A stretch of 64,000 nt of DNA from Rhizodiscina lignyota (taxonomy: Eukaryota; Ascomycota; Dothideomycetes; Aulographales; Rhizodiscinaceae), in contig ML978130.1 of the NCBI GenBank assembly GCA_010015805.1, positions 620,001 to 684,000 of the forward strand, written 5' to 3'. This document shows, in pieces, positions 43,808-53,933 of the stretch. Made by a program: the position numbers and the translations under genes. The notes under the pieces are model-generated. The model saw nothing but the letters and a program-made list of their open reading frames with translations, was not told the origin of the DNA and did no database searches. Positions within the stretch are counted from its first letter, which is position 1. Each line of letters starts with the position of its first letter.

Positions 43808-44345
43808 GTTTTTACACTGGACTTGATCAAATGTAATGTTGAATACGTAGAGATTCACATCTTGGCTAATTGTGCAAAATGACAAGGAAATACCTCAAGA
43901 TGACCGGAGGATGAAGGACCGCGGCAATCCCGCACCATCGGTCACAATCGGGAAAGCTGCCGTCATTTTGCAGGGTTGTTAAGCCATCTGGAAATCACAT
44001 TAAGTTCCTTGGAGACTACACAAAATACCTTTTAAGCATCATACGCGCTATTCTCCTAATGTCTGCTTTTATGGTCGTATTTCTAGCCAATTCGACTCCT
44101 AGTGTACATTTGAAAAGCCCCGCCATCCGCCATTTTGGAGTATCTTGCCTATCTCGTCTCTCACACCGTCAAAAGCCGCGTCTCGGATTATCCGGGCAAC
44201 TCAGCAATGGGTGGCTGGATCTTTGGATCATGGACGTCTCTTCTCGCTGGAATTGGCTCATGATCCCACTTAGGTATTCTGGGAGTCGGCGTTGCGACCT
44301 GCCTTCCATTTCCGACGGATTGTTCTCGGATCTAGTAGCAGGATG
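43808..44345. other. Intergenic, nothing recognised
   Basis: 538 bp holding the promoter of the FAD monooxygenase gene and the 3' flank of the Cys-rich membrane protein gene. No motif seen. Confidence 0.4.
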
Positions 44346-45355
44346 TCACTTTCCGCTAATGAATTCAGGTCTGCCGGGAGTGCCAGGCGAATACTTGCTC
44401 GCAGCATCTTTTTTGTGACTGCGACTCCGATAACGTCGGAAGAGGAAGATCACGAGTGGAATGAGGACAAAGGCCAGTCCGACCGGGATGCCAATTTCCA
44501 GTCCCATTGACCGACCTCTATTGTTGGATGGTGGAGTAAAGGAGATGGGCTCAGATGTTTGCCCTGAGGTTGGAACGGCCGTGGTGATATAAGAGGTGAA
44601 GACTGTTGTCGGTCCGTTGCCAGCCATCGAGATGATTGATGTTATCGTGACTGGCGTGACGATGTGAGTGGTGGGCGCCGTAGCTGTGGCTGTCTTTTGT
44701 GCGCTGCTTGCTCTGGGCGGAGTCTCCACGTCACTTTGGCTGGGGTTCGAAGACGAAATTGACAAGTGCTTCGAAGGTTCGGGGGATTCGGATGGTGAAG
44801 ACTGGTGTGATCTGGAAGGTGCCGTGTTGGAGGTCGATAGATGGGAAGATCCTGCTCCCCTATTATCGATGACATTGCGGTGCCATCTGGAAGCTCGAAG
44901 CGGTCCGCGCCATTATCGCAGCAGTTGATAGAGACGCGATTGGCATCACAGCAGTAGCTTCCGTCGTCGCATTGGAGAACTGCTTGATCTCCTCCGTTTG
45001 AATTGTCTGCGAAGAAAGACTTTAGTCATAGGGTTTGTTTGTTCATTTTGTTTCATTCAATGGTTCCCTTACTGTCAAGGCAGAAATTCGGGCAACTGCT
45101 TCCCCACTCTTTGTCCGTGCAAGAGTATCGGCCAAGGTAGTTCTGAGCTTTGTAATAGCATAGGCCGTTCGAGAGGCAATCCCAGTTCGCTGGACAGCAC
45201 ATACCGCCGCCAGAAGAGCACTGGTAAACCTTCTCTGCAGTGACAAGATTGCCATTCGGATAGTAGCATTGCTGGCAGTTTGCCAGGCATACCAAAGAAA
45301 TGTAGGTTAACAGACAATAAAGAGGGCGGCTCCAAATAGACATTATGGAAGGCAT
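44346..45355 (-). CDS. Cys-rich, single-pass cell-surface protein with a frame break
   Basis: Architecture: signal peptide, Cys-rich ectodomain, Ser/Thr-rich stalk, transmembrane helix, short basic cytoplasmic tail. Exon 1 is 45355-45073 (signal SRPLYCLLTYISLVCLANCQ, then CYYPNGNLVTAEKVYQCSSG, CPANWDCLSNGLCY, YSCTDKEWGSSCPNFCL). A 66-bp intron (GTAAGG to CGCAG) leads to exon 2 from 45006 with GSYCCDANRVSINCCDNGAD and the end of the ectodomain. The stalk (PSRSHQSSPSESPEPSKHLS), TM segment (LEIGIPVGLAFVLIPLVIFL) and tail are in another frame. The frame changes at a run of four G on the coding strand (C-run 44857-44860); no intron fits there. A fifth G would read SSIIGGAGSSHLSTS. It is either an assembly/sequencing indel or a recent inactivating allele. 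Function unknown; such proteins are often wall or sensor proteins. Confidence 0.6.
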
Positions 45356-45775
45356 GGCGAGTTCAATGTTTGTCCAAATCCGATGTGAAATTAGCAGATG
45401 GTGAAAGAGAATCGGAGGTTTGCAAATGTTGCGCAGTCCCGCGTAAAGCAATCAGGCCAAATCGAATCGTGTGTATAAAGGTGCTGCTAGCTCTCGAGAG
45501 CAAAGTAATGTTTACGTTCAGAGCAATCAAGGCGCAGGTTGGACAGAAGCGGCTAGCAGCATCAAACGTCACTCTACGCAGTGCGAGGCAGGATCGACTG
45601 AACATGGATCCAAATGCCAACAAGTAGGCACAAATTTCAAATTCTTTATCATGTGTGAGATTTGTTCGAAATCATTAATCTGGTATCTTCTCAGCAACCA
45701 TGCATTCGACATGAACACATAATTGAACCACAAACCAGGACGCCATTCGATGCAATCATAAACATGCGCATATTG
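45356..45775. other. Intergenic, nothing recognised
   Basis: 420 bp between the Cys-rich protein gene promoter and the 3' end of MCM5. No coding or structural signal seen. Confidence 0.4.
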
Positions 45776-48102
45776 TCAAACACCGCTCCTGTATACCTGT
45801 GCTCCGCCATGCCGGAACTGCAGCGTGTCTCTCCTCTGTAGTACCTGTAATGCACGATGAAGAGCCTGTTCACTATATCCTCTCTGGCCCACAAAGTCTC
45901 TCCTCAGATTCGCGAGACTCGTACTCCATCCAATGGGCAATCGCCTCCTCAACTCATCTTCAACCTTGCTTGCTTCATCCATCAATTCACGACTGCCCTG
46001 ACCTTCTCCTTGACGCACAGCGTCCATAGTAGAAGCAAGGAAGAGACGGATGCCTTCGTCGACGTGAGCTTCGGTCGCGATGGGGGAAAGCGTCAACTTG
46101 GCGAGTGACTCGGTGATACGAACGATCGCCTCGAGCTGGCGAACCGTGATTGGGATAGAGGAACGCTGATTGCTCGACAATTCTGAAGCATGCACTTGGC
46201 GACGGATTGTAACAAAGTGAGACGAAAGCTTCTCCGCTGCTTCTTGCGAAAGACGGGGCGCACATTTCCTATAACGTAGGTCAGTCTCCAGTTACAATGG
46301 ATAGTGGACGACGTGTCACTCACTGCTTGCAATAACTGATATATCGCTTCATCTTTTCCACTGATATCTCTGCTTCGACTTGGTCTTCTGCACCTGCGCC
46401 TCCCATGTGAATGCCCATGACATGCTTCGCAATACGCTCATCGCGACCACGCTCGTGCTGGTCACGCACAATGAAGATCATATCAAAACGGGACAAAATA
46501 GTCGTCTGGAAGTCGATATTCTCGCCAGGCGATTTGAAGTCATCGTAGCGGCCAAAAATGGGATTCGCTGCAGCCAGTACAGACGTCCTTGCATTGAGGA
46601 TGGTGGTAATACCAGCCTTTGCGATGGAGATTGTCTGCTGCTCCATAGCTTCGTGGATGGCCACACGGTCTTCGTCTCTCATTTTGTCGAATTCGTCAAT
46701 GCATACAACACCACCGTCTGCGAGTACCATGGCGCCGCCTTCTAGATAGAACTCCCTTGTATTGGTGTCGCGCTGCACCGAAGCAGTGAGACCAGCTGCA
46801 GAGGAGCCCTTTCCAGACGTGTAGATGGCAATAGGTGCCACCTTTTCGACGAACTTGAGTAGTTGTGATTTGGCAGTACCAGGATCACCAAGAAGGAGAA
46901 CGTTGATATCGCCACGAAGCTTCATGCCATCAGGCAGAATCTTCTTTGAACCACCCATGAGGAGGCAAGCAATCGCCTTCTTGATGTCGGCATTCCCATA
47001 GATTGAAGGAGCAATGCAATTTGCAAACTTCTCATAGAGATTGGGCATGCGGCTCATTTCCAGGAACTCCTGCTCTTCTTCCTCTGTGAACGTTGCATTC
47101 CCCTTCATTGTATGATCCACATCGCTATGGATGCCAACGGCACGAAGATACGGGTTTCGAATAGCAACTGCTGCGCTCGACGAGCCTTTGCCTCCTTTCG
47201 ATTGGTAAATTGAGAAGACACCCATGACTGTACAGCGCGAACCAGGTACAACGCGATTTGTCAAGTAGCGATCAGCAGAAATGAGGATATGGCGCGGAAG
47301 TTCTCCAACCGGTACTTGGTCTGGTGCTTCCTGCAGCTTCAGCACTTGCTGGTCGATGAATTGGCATTTCTCGTGGACGACAAAGTACGGATCCAGCGGG
47401 CACTGCTCCGTATCCTCGTTAGGTTGCCTTGGACGACCGCAAGTTCTAGGAAGACTGATGCCGCTGAAGCCTCCTGTTACAGGAATATTCGTACTATGCT
47501 GGCAATTGCGGCATTGAATGTGTAAAGCCGTTGCTTTTGAGGAAAGTGTTGACGCGCCGATTATGATCCCCGGAATCCGTACCAGTTGTGAAACATTCAT
47601 CGCATTGAGGTCTCGAATGGAGATTTGCGATGCGCTAGAGTGGAGGAGTAACTGATGTTCGGGGAGCTGAATTTCGCGCTGAGAAGGGTATACTATTCTT
47701 TGCGTGCATTGCTTAAGAGCTGCTTCGAACTGCGAGATGTTAGACAATAGCCAACTTTAGTAACTAGAAAAACCTCACCAGTGGTATGATGTCTGCTGGC
47801 TCTGCGTTCAACTTGTGCGCTAACTCTTCATTGTATGAGATGAGATGCGCGATGTCTATGTCGCAATTGTACTGTTTGACCAGAACATTTTCTCGTATTT
47901 GGTCGCTGTGACATCGTTAGAATAGAAATCGGCTTGAACAGCAAGGCTCGTACCGATAGACGAAGACGCCATCTAGCTGGAATTCAAGGATAAAGTTGAG
48001 GAGCTGCTGTTGTATTTGAGCGCGAGACTCTTGGATGACGTTGCCATTATCATCTCTCTCAGGCCCATAAACGCTAAGTGAGTAGACCGATTGTCGATCC
48101 AT
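45776..48102 (-). CDS. MCM5: DNA replication licensing helicase subunit MCM5
   Basis: One of the six subunits of the MCM2-7 replicative helicase, loaded at origins in G1. Predicted exons are 48102-47954, 47905-47779, 47729-46324 and 46268-45776 (introns 48, 49 and 55 bp), giving 724 aa. The start [20 protein letters not shown] is a typical MCM5 N-terminus and was preferred to an ATG seven codons upstream. The zinc finger begins with C165 and C168 (CRNC), with CG and CPLDPY further on. The AAA+ core has [20 protein letters not shown] (Walker A), [10 protein letters not shown] (Walker B), [12 protein letters not shown] (sensor 1) and [12 protein letters not shown] (arginine finger). The C-terminal winged-helix part ends [14 protein letters not shown]. 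Function in the nucleus is firmly known from orthologues. Confidence 0.96.
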
Positions 48103-48186
48103 TGTTGCGTGCGTAGAGATCAAGAGAGACTGCTTGTGGAGGGGTTATTGAAGTGGACAGAAGATGTGCAGTGTCGCGCTGGGAAG

Positions 48187-48208
48187 TTTGCGCGCCGCGC
48201 GCGACGCG
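48187..48208. promoter_or_regulatory. E2F/MBF-like G1/S sites in the MCM5 promoter
   Basis: Within 110 bp upstream of the MCM5 ATG lies TTTGCGCGCCG, an E2F-type TTTSGCGC match, followed by GACGCG, which contains the ACGCG core of MluI cell-cycle boxes. Both are the expected targets of MBF-type factors that drive MCM genes at G1/S in fungi. The surrounding 40 bp are almost pure CG. Confidence 0.45.
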
Positions 48209-48957
48209 CCGCGCTCGGACCACCGCGATGATTCAATTAAACAAAAATAGTATAGCGTGATCGACCCAAGCCTTCTAACCGCCCCTCTTCGACCATCCTC
48301 GCACACCTCCTTAAGCTATGGATATGTCAGTCCACTATCTAGACATGAGATTGTGGGCTGATTATACAGACATTGTGGGATAGGAGCTTATGATTGACCT
48401 TACGCAAAAGCTACCGGCAAGCTTCCGCACGACGATTGAGATGATAATGGATCACCCCCGCCCAGTGAATTTGATCAGTTCAGGCGCTTGTACTCGCCAT
48501 AGAGCATTTCTCACGGCAACGCCGATGTGGTGAAGGCAGGGCGATGGCACGACTATTATGTTACAGCAAGCTTGCCAGCCGAACTCGACATTGGAACAGT
48601 ACGAGGGATCGCGCTTGGATAGTACGTCTGATCCGGTAAACAGTCCATTCGTCTTCCATCCAGTACTAAAGAGAAACCGATCAAACAACTGTACTGTAGC
48701 TTGCGAATCGGTGCTAGGTTTGCGCTTGATGTACTCTTACGCCGTGGATGAAGGTTGGTGCCATCGTCGGCGGAGCTCTCATTGCCAAAAGTCCTCTTAT
48801 CCAATCATGGATGCAACGAATGGTCCGGGGCAAGGCTGGGGCTCCGCAAGCGCTGCGGCGCAGGATTACAGTAAGGCTGAGACATGAACTTTGCCTGTGA
48901 TTCCATTAGAAATTCTTTGGTCGAAAGGCTGCCAAGTTTTGTCCTCCTCCAAGCCAG

Positions 48958-48983
48958 CATTCATCATCTACATTCATCATCTA
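48958..48983 (+). repeat. Two tandem copies of a 13-bp unit
   Basis: The unit CATTCATCATCTA occurs twice without spacer in the presumed leader or promoter of the SH3-kinase gene. It may be a simple slippage product. Confidence 0.6.
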
Positions 48984-49155
48984 CAGTTCTTGCTGAGCGA
49001 CATCCCTCGACGAAGTTGTGCGACACTGTTCCATCGATTCGAAATCGCACCTAATCAGCCCGACCGCAACACCTCCACATACCTTCATAAAGCAACTAGC
49101 GCATACGACAGCCTCATAGCTTCGTGAACAGCTGCTCGCTCATCAAACGCTCAAC

Positions 49156-50313
49156 ATGGCGACCATCCACGTTTGGGTAACTAAAGCTTTCAGTGCGACC
49201 GGACCGGATCTGCTGAGCGTCCAGAAAGGCGACGTTGTTGCAGTCATCAAAGAAGACGATCATCGCGAGTACGTGTTTTGCGAGCTCCGTGGAGCACGAG
49301 GATGGATTCCGAGTACGAATTGCACTCTCTTGGAGACTCTGGAAGAGCAAGGCTACAGAGAAATTGGATATATCGGTGAAGGCGCAGCGGGTAAGGTTGT
49401 CAGAGTCAATCACAGAGACACTGGCGGGTTTGTCTATGCTATGAAAAAGATTCAGAAGGGAAGCGTGCAAACCGGGAGGTCGAATGATGAAGGGCTGCAC
49501 ACCGAAAAGGCTACACACCACCACGTCGTCGAATTCATCACGACCTTTGAAACTGCGACGACGTTCAACATCGTTACGCTTCCTGTGGCGGCAAATGGCA
49601 ATCTGGAAGATTTCTTGAGAGCTTGGACACCTCAAAAAGCCAGAAGCCGTCGAGCGCAGCTCTTTGTATGGATTGTGTGCTTAGCCGAAACGCTCAGCGC
49701 ACTTCATTCACGAAACCTTGTGCATCGTGACATTAAACTAGCAAACATTCTCATTCATGGGGACAACATTCTGTTCACCGACTTTGGAATTTCATATACT
49801 CGACCCGATATTGTGGCGGAGCCTCAGAAGACAGAAACTTGGGGAACGTATGAATACATCCCGCCGGAGATTGTTCGCTACGATGGCCCTCGTGAATGGA
49901 GAATGAGAGCAGACGAGGAAGGAGACATCTGGTCTCTTGGTTGTGTTTTCTACGAAATGCTTGAAAGAGCAACACCTTTTCCAGTTCTGGAACCCCGTCT
50001 TCTCTCGAGGTTCGATGATGGCCCGCTCATAGCCTATCATCTCTCGTACGAGCAAATCGAGTTCACTGCGCCGACATGGGCCGCCAGGGAAAATATAGAG
50101 CAAGCGAGAAGGTTGCTCGGCAACGAACATGAAAGACTCCATGGGCTTGCTGTGAATCTTCTCAATATCGTCATTGGAGACATGGTCACGAAACAAGAGG
50201 ACCGCAAAGGAATATCATCTATAGCGTGGGACATCGGCTTAGCATTGAGAGAGAAAGGGTTGGGCCTTTGCCACAGGTGCAATGAATACTTCAATATGGG
50301 GAGTCGCACTTAG
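49156..50313 (+). CDS. Ser/Thr protein kinase with N-terminal SH3-like domain
   Basis: A 385-aa intronless protein. Residues about 5-60 read VWVTKAFSATGPDLLSVQKG then DVVAVIKEDD, FCELRGARGWIPSTNC, the pattern of an SH3 domain (ALYDY-like start, GD turn, GWIP). From about residue 70 comes a kinase domain: glycine loop IGEGAAGKVVRV, ATP lysine K97 in YAMKKIQKG, catalytic HRDIKLANIL (H190-D192), DFGISYT (D209) and an activation-segment end WGTYEYIPPEIV with DIWSLGCVFYEM. All catalytic residues are present, so it should be active. It ends soon after the kinase C-lobe. Substrates are unknown. SH3 before a small Ser/Thr kinase is uncommon in yeasts, and the protein resembles expanded, lineage-specific kinase families of filamentous fungi. 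Confidence 0.87.
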   Translation: MATIHVWVTKAFSATGPDLLSVQKGDVVAVIKEDDHREYVFCELRGARGWIPSTNCTLLETLEEQGYREIGYIGEGAAGKVVRVNHRDTGGFVYAMKKIQKGSVQTGRSNDEGLHTEKATHHHVVEFITTFETATTFNIVTLPVAANGNLEDFLRAWTPQKARSRRAQLFVWIVCLAETLSALHSRNLVHRDIKLANILIHGDNILFTDFGISYTRPDIVAEPQKTETWGTYEYIPPEIVRYDGPREWRMRADEEGDIWSLGCVFYEMLERATPFPVLEPRLLSRFDDGPLIAYHLSYEQIEFTAPTWAARENIEQARRLLGNEHERLHGLAVNLLNIVIGDMVTKQEDRKGISSIAWDIGLALREKGLGLCHRCNEYFNMGSRT

Positions 50314-51300
50314 TGCAGGCAGCTCTATTTGTAAAGTACGGCAGAAAAAATCCAGTGAGAGGTGTCTGTTTTCGGCCGCGGTTTGGCCTGGGTCAACAAT
50401 GTGACGCAAACTGCGCTAAGACAAAAGACGACTTCAAGCAGTGTTTGCAGCACTTTGCCATTCGCGCTGGGGATCTCGGGAGGGCGCGCAAACCTGACAC
50501 CGATTCCGCAAGCTACAGTAAACCCACAGTGGTAAGATCTATCTCTTTACGCATTTCATTGTCTAGCAAATACATATTTCGCTCTCGTAAGGGTTGTCTG
50601 GGCTTCCTCCGAGACCCAGCGCAAGCCCGGGCTATCCGCTTCATATTATCTCTCTCTTACCGTTATAGAGCAAAATTGCCATTGCCAATAAGCTCTCTTA
50701 GGCGGACAGCTTGGCCTTCGTCGTCAAATAGTTTGCGAAGCGCACAAAACGTGCTCATATACTAAGAGTTAATTGGCTTCGGGATGCCTTGCATTAGCAG
50801 GAAGAATTTCTTGGCAAAGGAACACCACCAAAGTGAGAGCAGCTCGATGAGCGGAGCAGAGTACACAAATCTTGGCTTCCGTCGCTAATCTCGCCACAAG
50901 CTCTCCGCCAATGCTCCGCCAATATTCCGCCGAGCGATCAATGGCTACCGGATTGAAGGGGCGATGCTCTTGGTATTTGGCTTGGAGATACGGACGGATC
51001 ACCCTAAAAGACCTTTCGAATGTATCCCGCATTCACGTTGCGCAGAGCTTTCCCATCATTGGTAGCCGCTTGGAACAGCTCATGTAAATCTGATCGAAAA
51101 GTAGCGACGAAGCGTGCCCATATATGAAATGGACCCCCATTGCCTTGAGGAGATCCCAAGTATCACGAAGCGACACTTCCGGAAACCGAGAAGCGAGAAG
51201 AGACAAGCTGCTGTACTAAATACTAGAATAGTTCACCTGTTGAAGGGCTTCTGTCGACATTCGACCCATTCGACTGTGGCCAGACCAAGCGCCTCTCACC
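50314..51300. other. Intergenic; promoter of the phosphate transporter gene
   Basis: Nearly 1 kb without supported genes. Two CACGTT words (one inverted at 50748-50753, one direct at 51034-51039) are variants of the CACGTG/T core bound by Pho4/NUC-1-type factors that induce phosphate-starvation genes; they could be chance. A short tandem repeat is listed separately. Confidence 0.4.
50903..50932 (+). repeat. Short tandem repeat, period 11 bp
   Basis: CTCCGCCAAT appears at 50903 and 50914, followed by a partial third copy ATTCCGCC. It lies about 370 bp upstream of the phosphate symporter start. Confidence 0.5.
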
Positions 51301-53311
51301 ATGGCGTATCTGCATCAGTACGACTACATTTTTGCGATTGGCATAATATTTGCCGCATTAGATGCTTGGAATATTGGTGAGTGCTGCAAGATTCCGTGGA
51401 GCTGTTCTTCGTTAATGTCGGTCAAATCGACTGGTATCGAATATTCCATCCTCTCCACGCTATTCTCTTCCCCTGCAGGATCATACGGGTTCCACTAATC
51501 CTGACTTACGCAATATTCAAATAACATATACTGATGTATACTCTAAGGTGCCAATGATGTCGCTAACTCGTTTGCAACATCTGTGTCGTCTCGGTCACTG
51601 ACTATGAAGCAAGCCATGTGCATTGCATCAGTAATGGAATTCGTGGGAGCAATGTCTGTGGGAGCTCGTGTGGCCGATACGATTCGTACAAAAGTCATTG
51701 ATGTGAGTCAATTTGAGAACGAGCCATCAATACTCATGCTCGGTATGACCTGCGCGGTTATTGGTTCCTCAGTCTATCTCACCATCGCAACGAAACTTGG
51801 ACTCCCTGTTTCCACGACTCACAGTATTATGGGTGGAGTGATCGGGGTTGGAATTGCCACTCTCGGTGCTAATGGCGTTCACTGGGGTTGGGACGGCGTC
51901 GCTCAAGTCTTTGCTGCTTGGGCGATTGCACCGGGTATTGCAGGATGCTTTGGTGCGATTGTCTTCTTGATCACTAAGTTTGGTGTGATGAAGCGCAGCA
52001 ATCCTATCAGGAATGCTTTCATCAGTGCCCCATTCTACTTCTTCCTGACAGCTGCTCTACTAGCAAGTAAGTTAACTATCGTGCCTTCGGATCTAATCAG
52101 AGCCACTAACTTGTTTGGAAGTGCTTATCGTCTGGAAGGGTGCTTCCTCCAAAATTGACCTTGACGACGGAGGCATTGCGGGAACCATTGTTGGCACGGG
52201 CGCTGTGGTTTCTTTACTCTCTATCCTTTTCCTGCTACCATATGTTTACCGGAAGCTCTTTAAAGACGATTGGCAGCTCAAGTGGTATCATTTCGTTCTG
52301 GGCCCCCTTCTGCTCCGCCGTCCTGATCCGCCACCGCGACCGGAGAATGTTGCCGATGTGGTCGACTATTATGCTGGACACCTGACCAGAGACGAGCTAG
52401 ATGCTATGAGAGCGTCACAAGCGGGCGTACCTCCTGATCCCGAAAAAAATGGGCCGCAACATGTTGGGCCAGTGAGCGATGTCTCATCCGATGAGGCTCA
52501 ATCACACGGGAGAGCTCCAGTGCTGCACGGGAAAGCACCGAAAGACTCGTCTCAAAACATTCCACCTAGGCCGACCGGCCCATGGTACAGACCTGCAGTA
52601 GCCTGGTGGTTGTTTCAACGTATCGTGTTCCGTGGCGTTGAGAAGGACGTTGTCGGCTCTCAGTCTCACGACAGGTCCTTCCTTGCCAAAAACATTGAGG
52701 ATATGCACGCTCGCGCCTCTCATTTCGACAACAAAGCTGAGTATATGTACTCTTTTCTGCAGGTTTTGACTGCTTCCACGTCTTCGTTCGCACACGGTGC
52801 CAACGACATCTCAAAGTGAGTGTCCTAAATCCATAGTTAAGTTTTAGTGTGTGCTGACTTGTTCAACAGCGCGGTTGGTCCATTTGCAACCGTCTATCTT
52901 ATCTGGTCGACTGGCGAACTCAATAACAAGACTCCTGTGCCATCATGGAGCTTAGCATTTTGCGGTGGCTGCCTCGTTATCGGTCTCTGGACGTACGGGT
53001 ACAACATCATGCGCAACCTTGGCAACCGTATCACACTTCACTCTCCGTCTCGTGGTTTCTCTATGGAACTTGGAAGCGCCATTACAGTCGTCATGGCCAC
53101 CCAATTAGCATTGCCTGTTTCCACGACGCAGTGTATCACGGGTGCCACTGTGGGTGTGGGGTTGTGCAATGGTGACTGGAGAACCATCAACTGGCGCATG
53201 GTGGCATGGATCTACGGCGGATGGATCATTACTCTTCCATGCGCAGGAATCCTCTCTGGCTGCATCATGGGTATTATCATCAACGCTCCCCAGTGGGGGA
53301 ACGCACTTTGA
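51301..53311 (+). CDS. PHO89: Sodium/phosphate symporter, PiT family (PHO89/PHO-4 type)
   Basis: A plasma-membrane high-affinity inorganic phosphate transporter coupled to cations. Predicted exons are 51301-51376, 51548-52066, 52122-52815 and 52870-53311, giving 576 aa. Both inverted PiT repeats are present: the N-terminal one has DAWNIGANDVANSFATSVSS and GLPVSTTHSIMGGVIGVGIA, and the C-terminal one has SSFAHGANDISNAVGPFATV and LALPVSTTQCITGATVGVGL. GANDxxN and PVSTTH/Q are the family signatures, the first GAND being restored by splicing intron 1 (171 bp). The two halves are joined by a ~190-residue hydrophilic cytoplasmic loop from about residue 250. About 10-12 hydrophobic helices can be seen. 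Induction by phosphate limitation is expected from orthologues. Confidence 0.95.
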
Positions 53312-53933
53312 ACCGCGGTTTAGTGAGGAATTTCGTTGCCGTGTTCATGTAGTGGCTATCTCTTTTCGCTGGTCGATGTCTCGCGCATGATATATCTGTG
53401 ACTTTCTGCGATACGAAGCTGAGGTAATTTCAAGGTGAATAAATGTCAATTTTGATTGGAAATATTTAAATCTGGCGGGATGTGGTGCAGAGGGAGAACA
53501 GCTCCGACGAGGTTGTGTTGATCCAGTTCGAATTCAAGGACAACTGAATCAATGATTATACTCGCACTAGAGTTGATGCCGGGCACCTAATGCGGTCTAC
53601 TCTTCTTGACAGGCTCGTACGACATGAAACGGATATTCGGCATGTGCATTCAACCATGTCAAAGGGTGAAGCGAGTGCTGCAGACGTGAGAGACCATCTT
53701 TACATCGACGCTAGGTCCTTTTAGGCATAGCACCAAAAGTAATAAGCCTCAGCCATTAAGCTCCACGAGTTCTATTAAAAAGGCTCACATGCCAACCGAC
53801 GCCTCACCACACTCCCACGCGGCCTGATGCAAATCCCCTGATTGAACTTCTGATGTAGCGCCTGTAACACAGCACTGCTGCCTCCGTCCCTCATGCCACC
53901 TCCGCTCGCAGCTCCTTCGAACGCTGCGAGACA
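53312..53933. other. Intergenic, nothing recognised
   Basis: 622 bp between two plus-strand genes. It contains the VPS54 promoter; no clear element was identified. Confidence 0.4.

Larger units (their letters stand above)
48103..49155. other. Divergent intergenic region between MCM5 and the SH3-kinase gene
   Basis: 1.05 kb. The left end is the MCM5 promoter (separate entry). A perfect 13-bp tandem pair (CATTCATCATCTA, 48958-48983) lies about 170 bp before the kinase start. Frames up to 109 codons show no motif. Confidence 0.45.
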
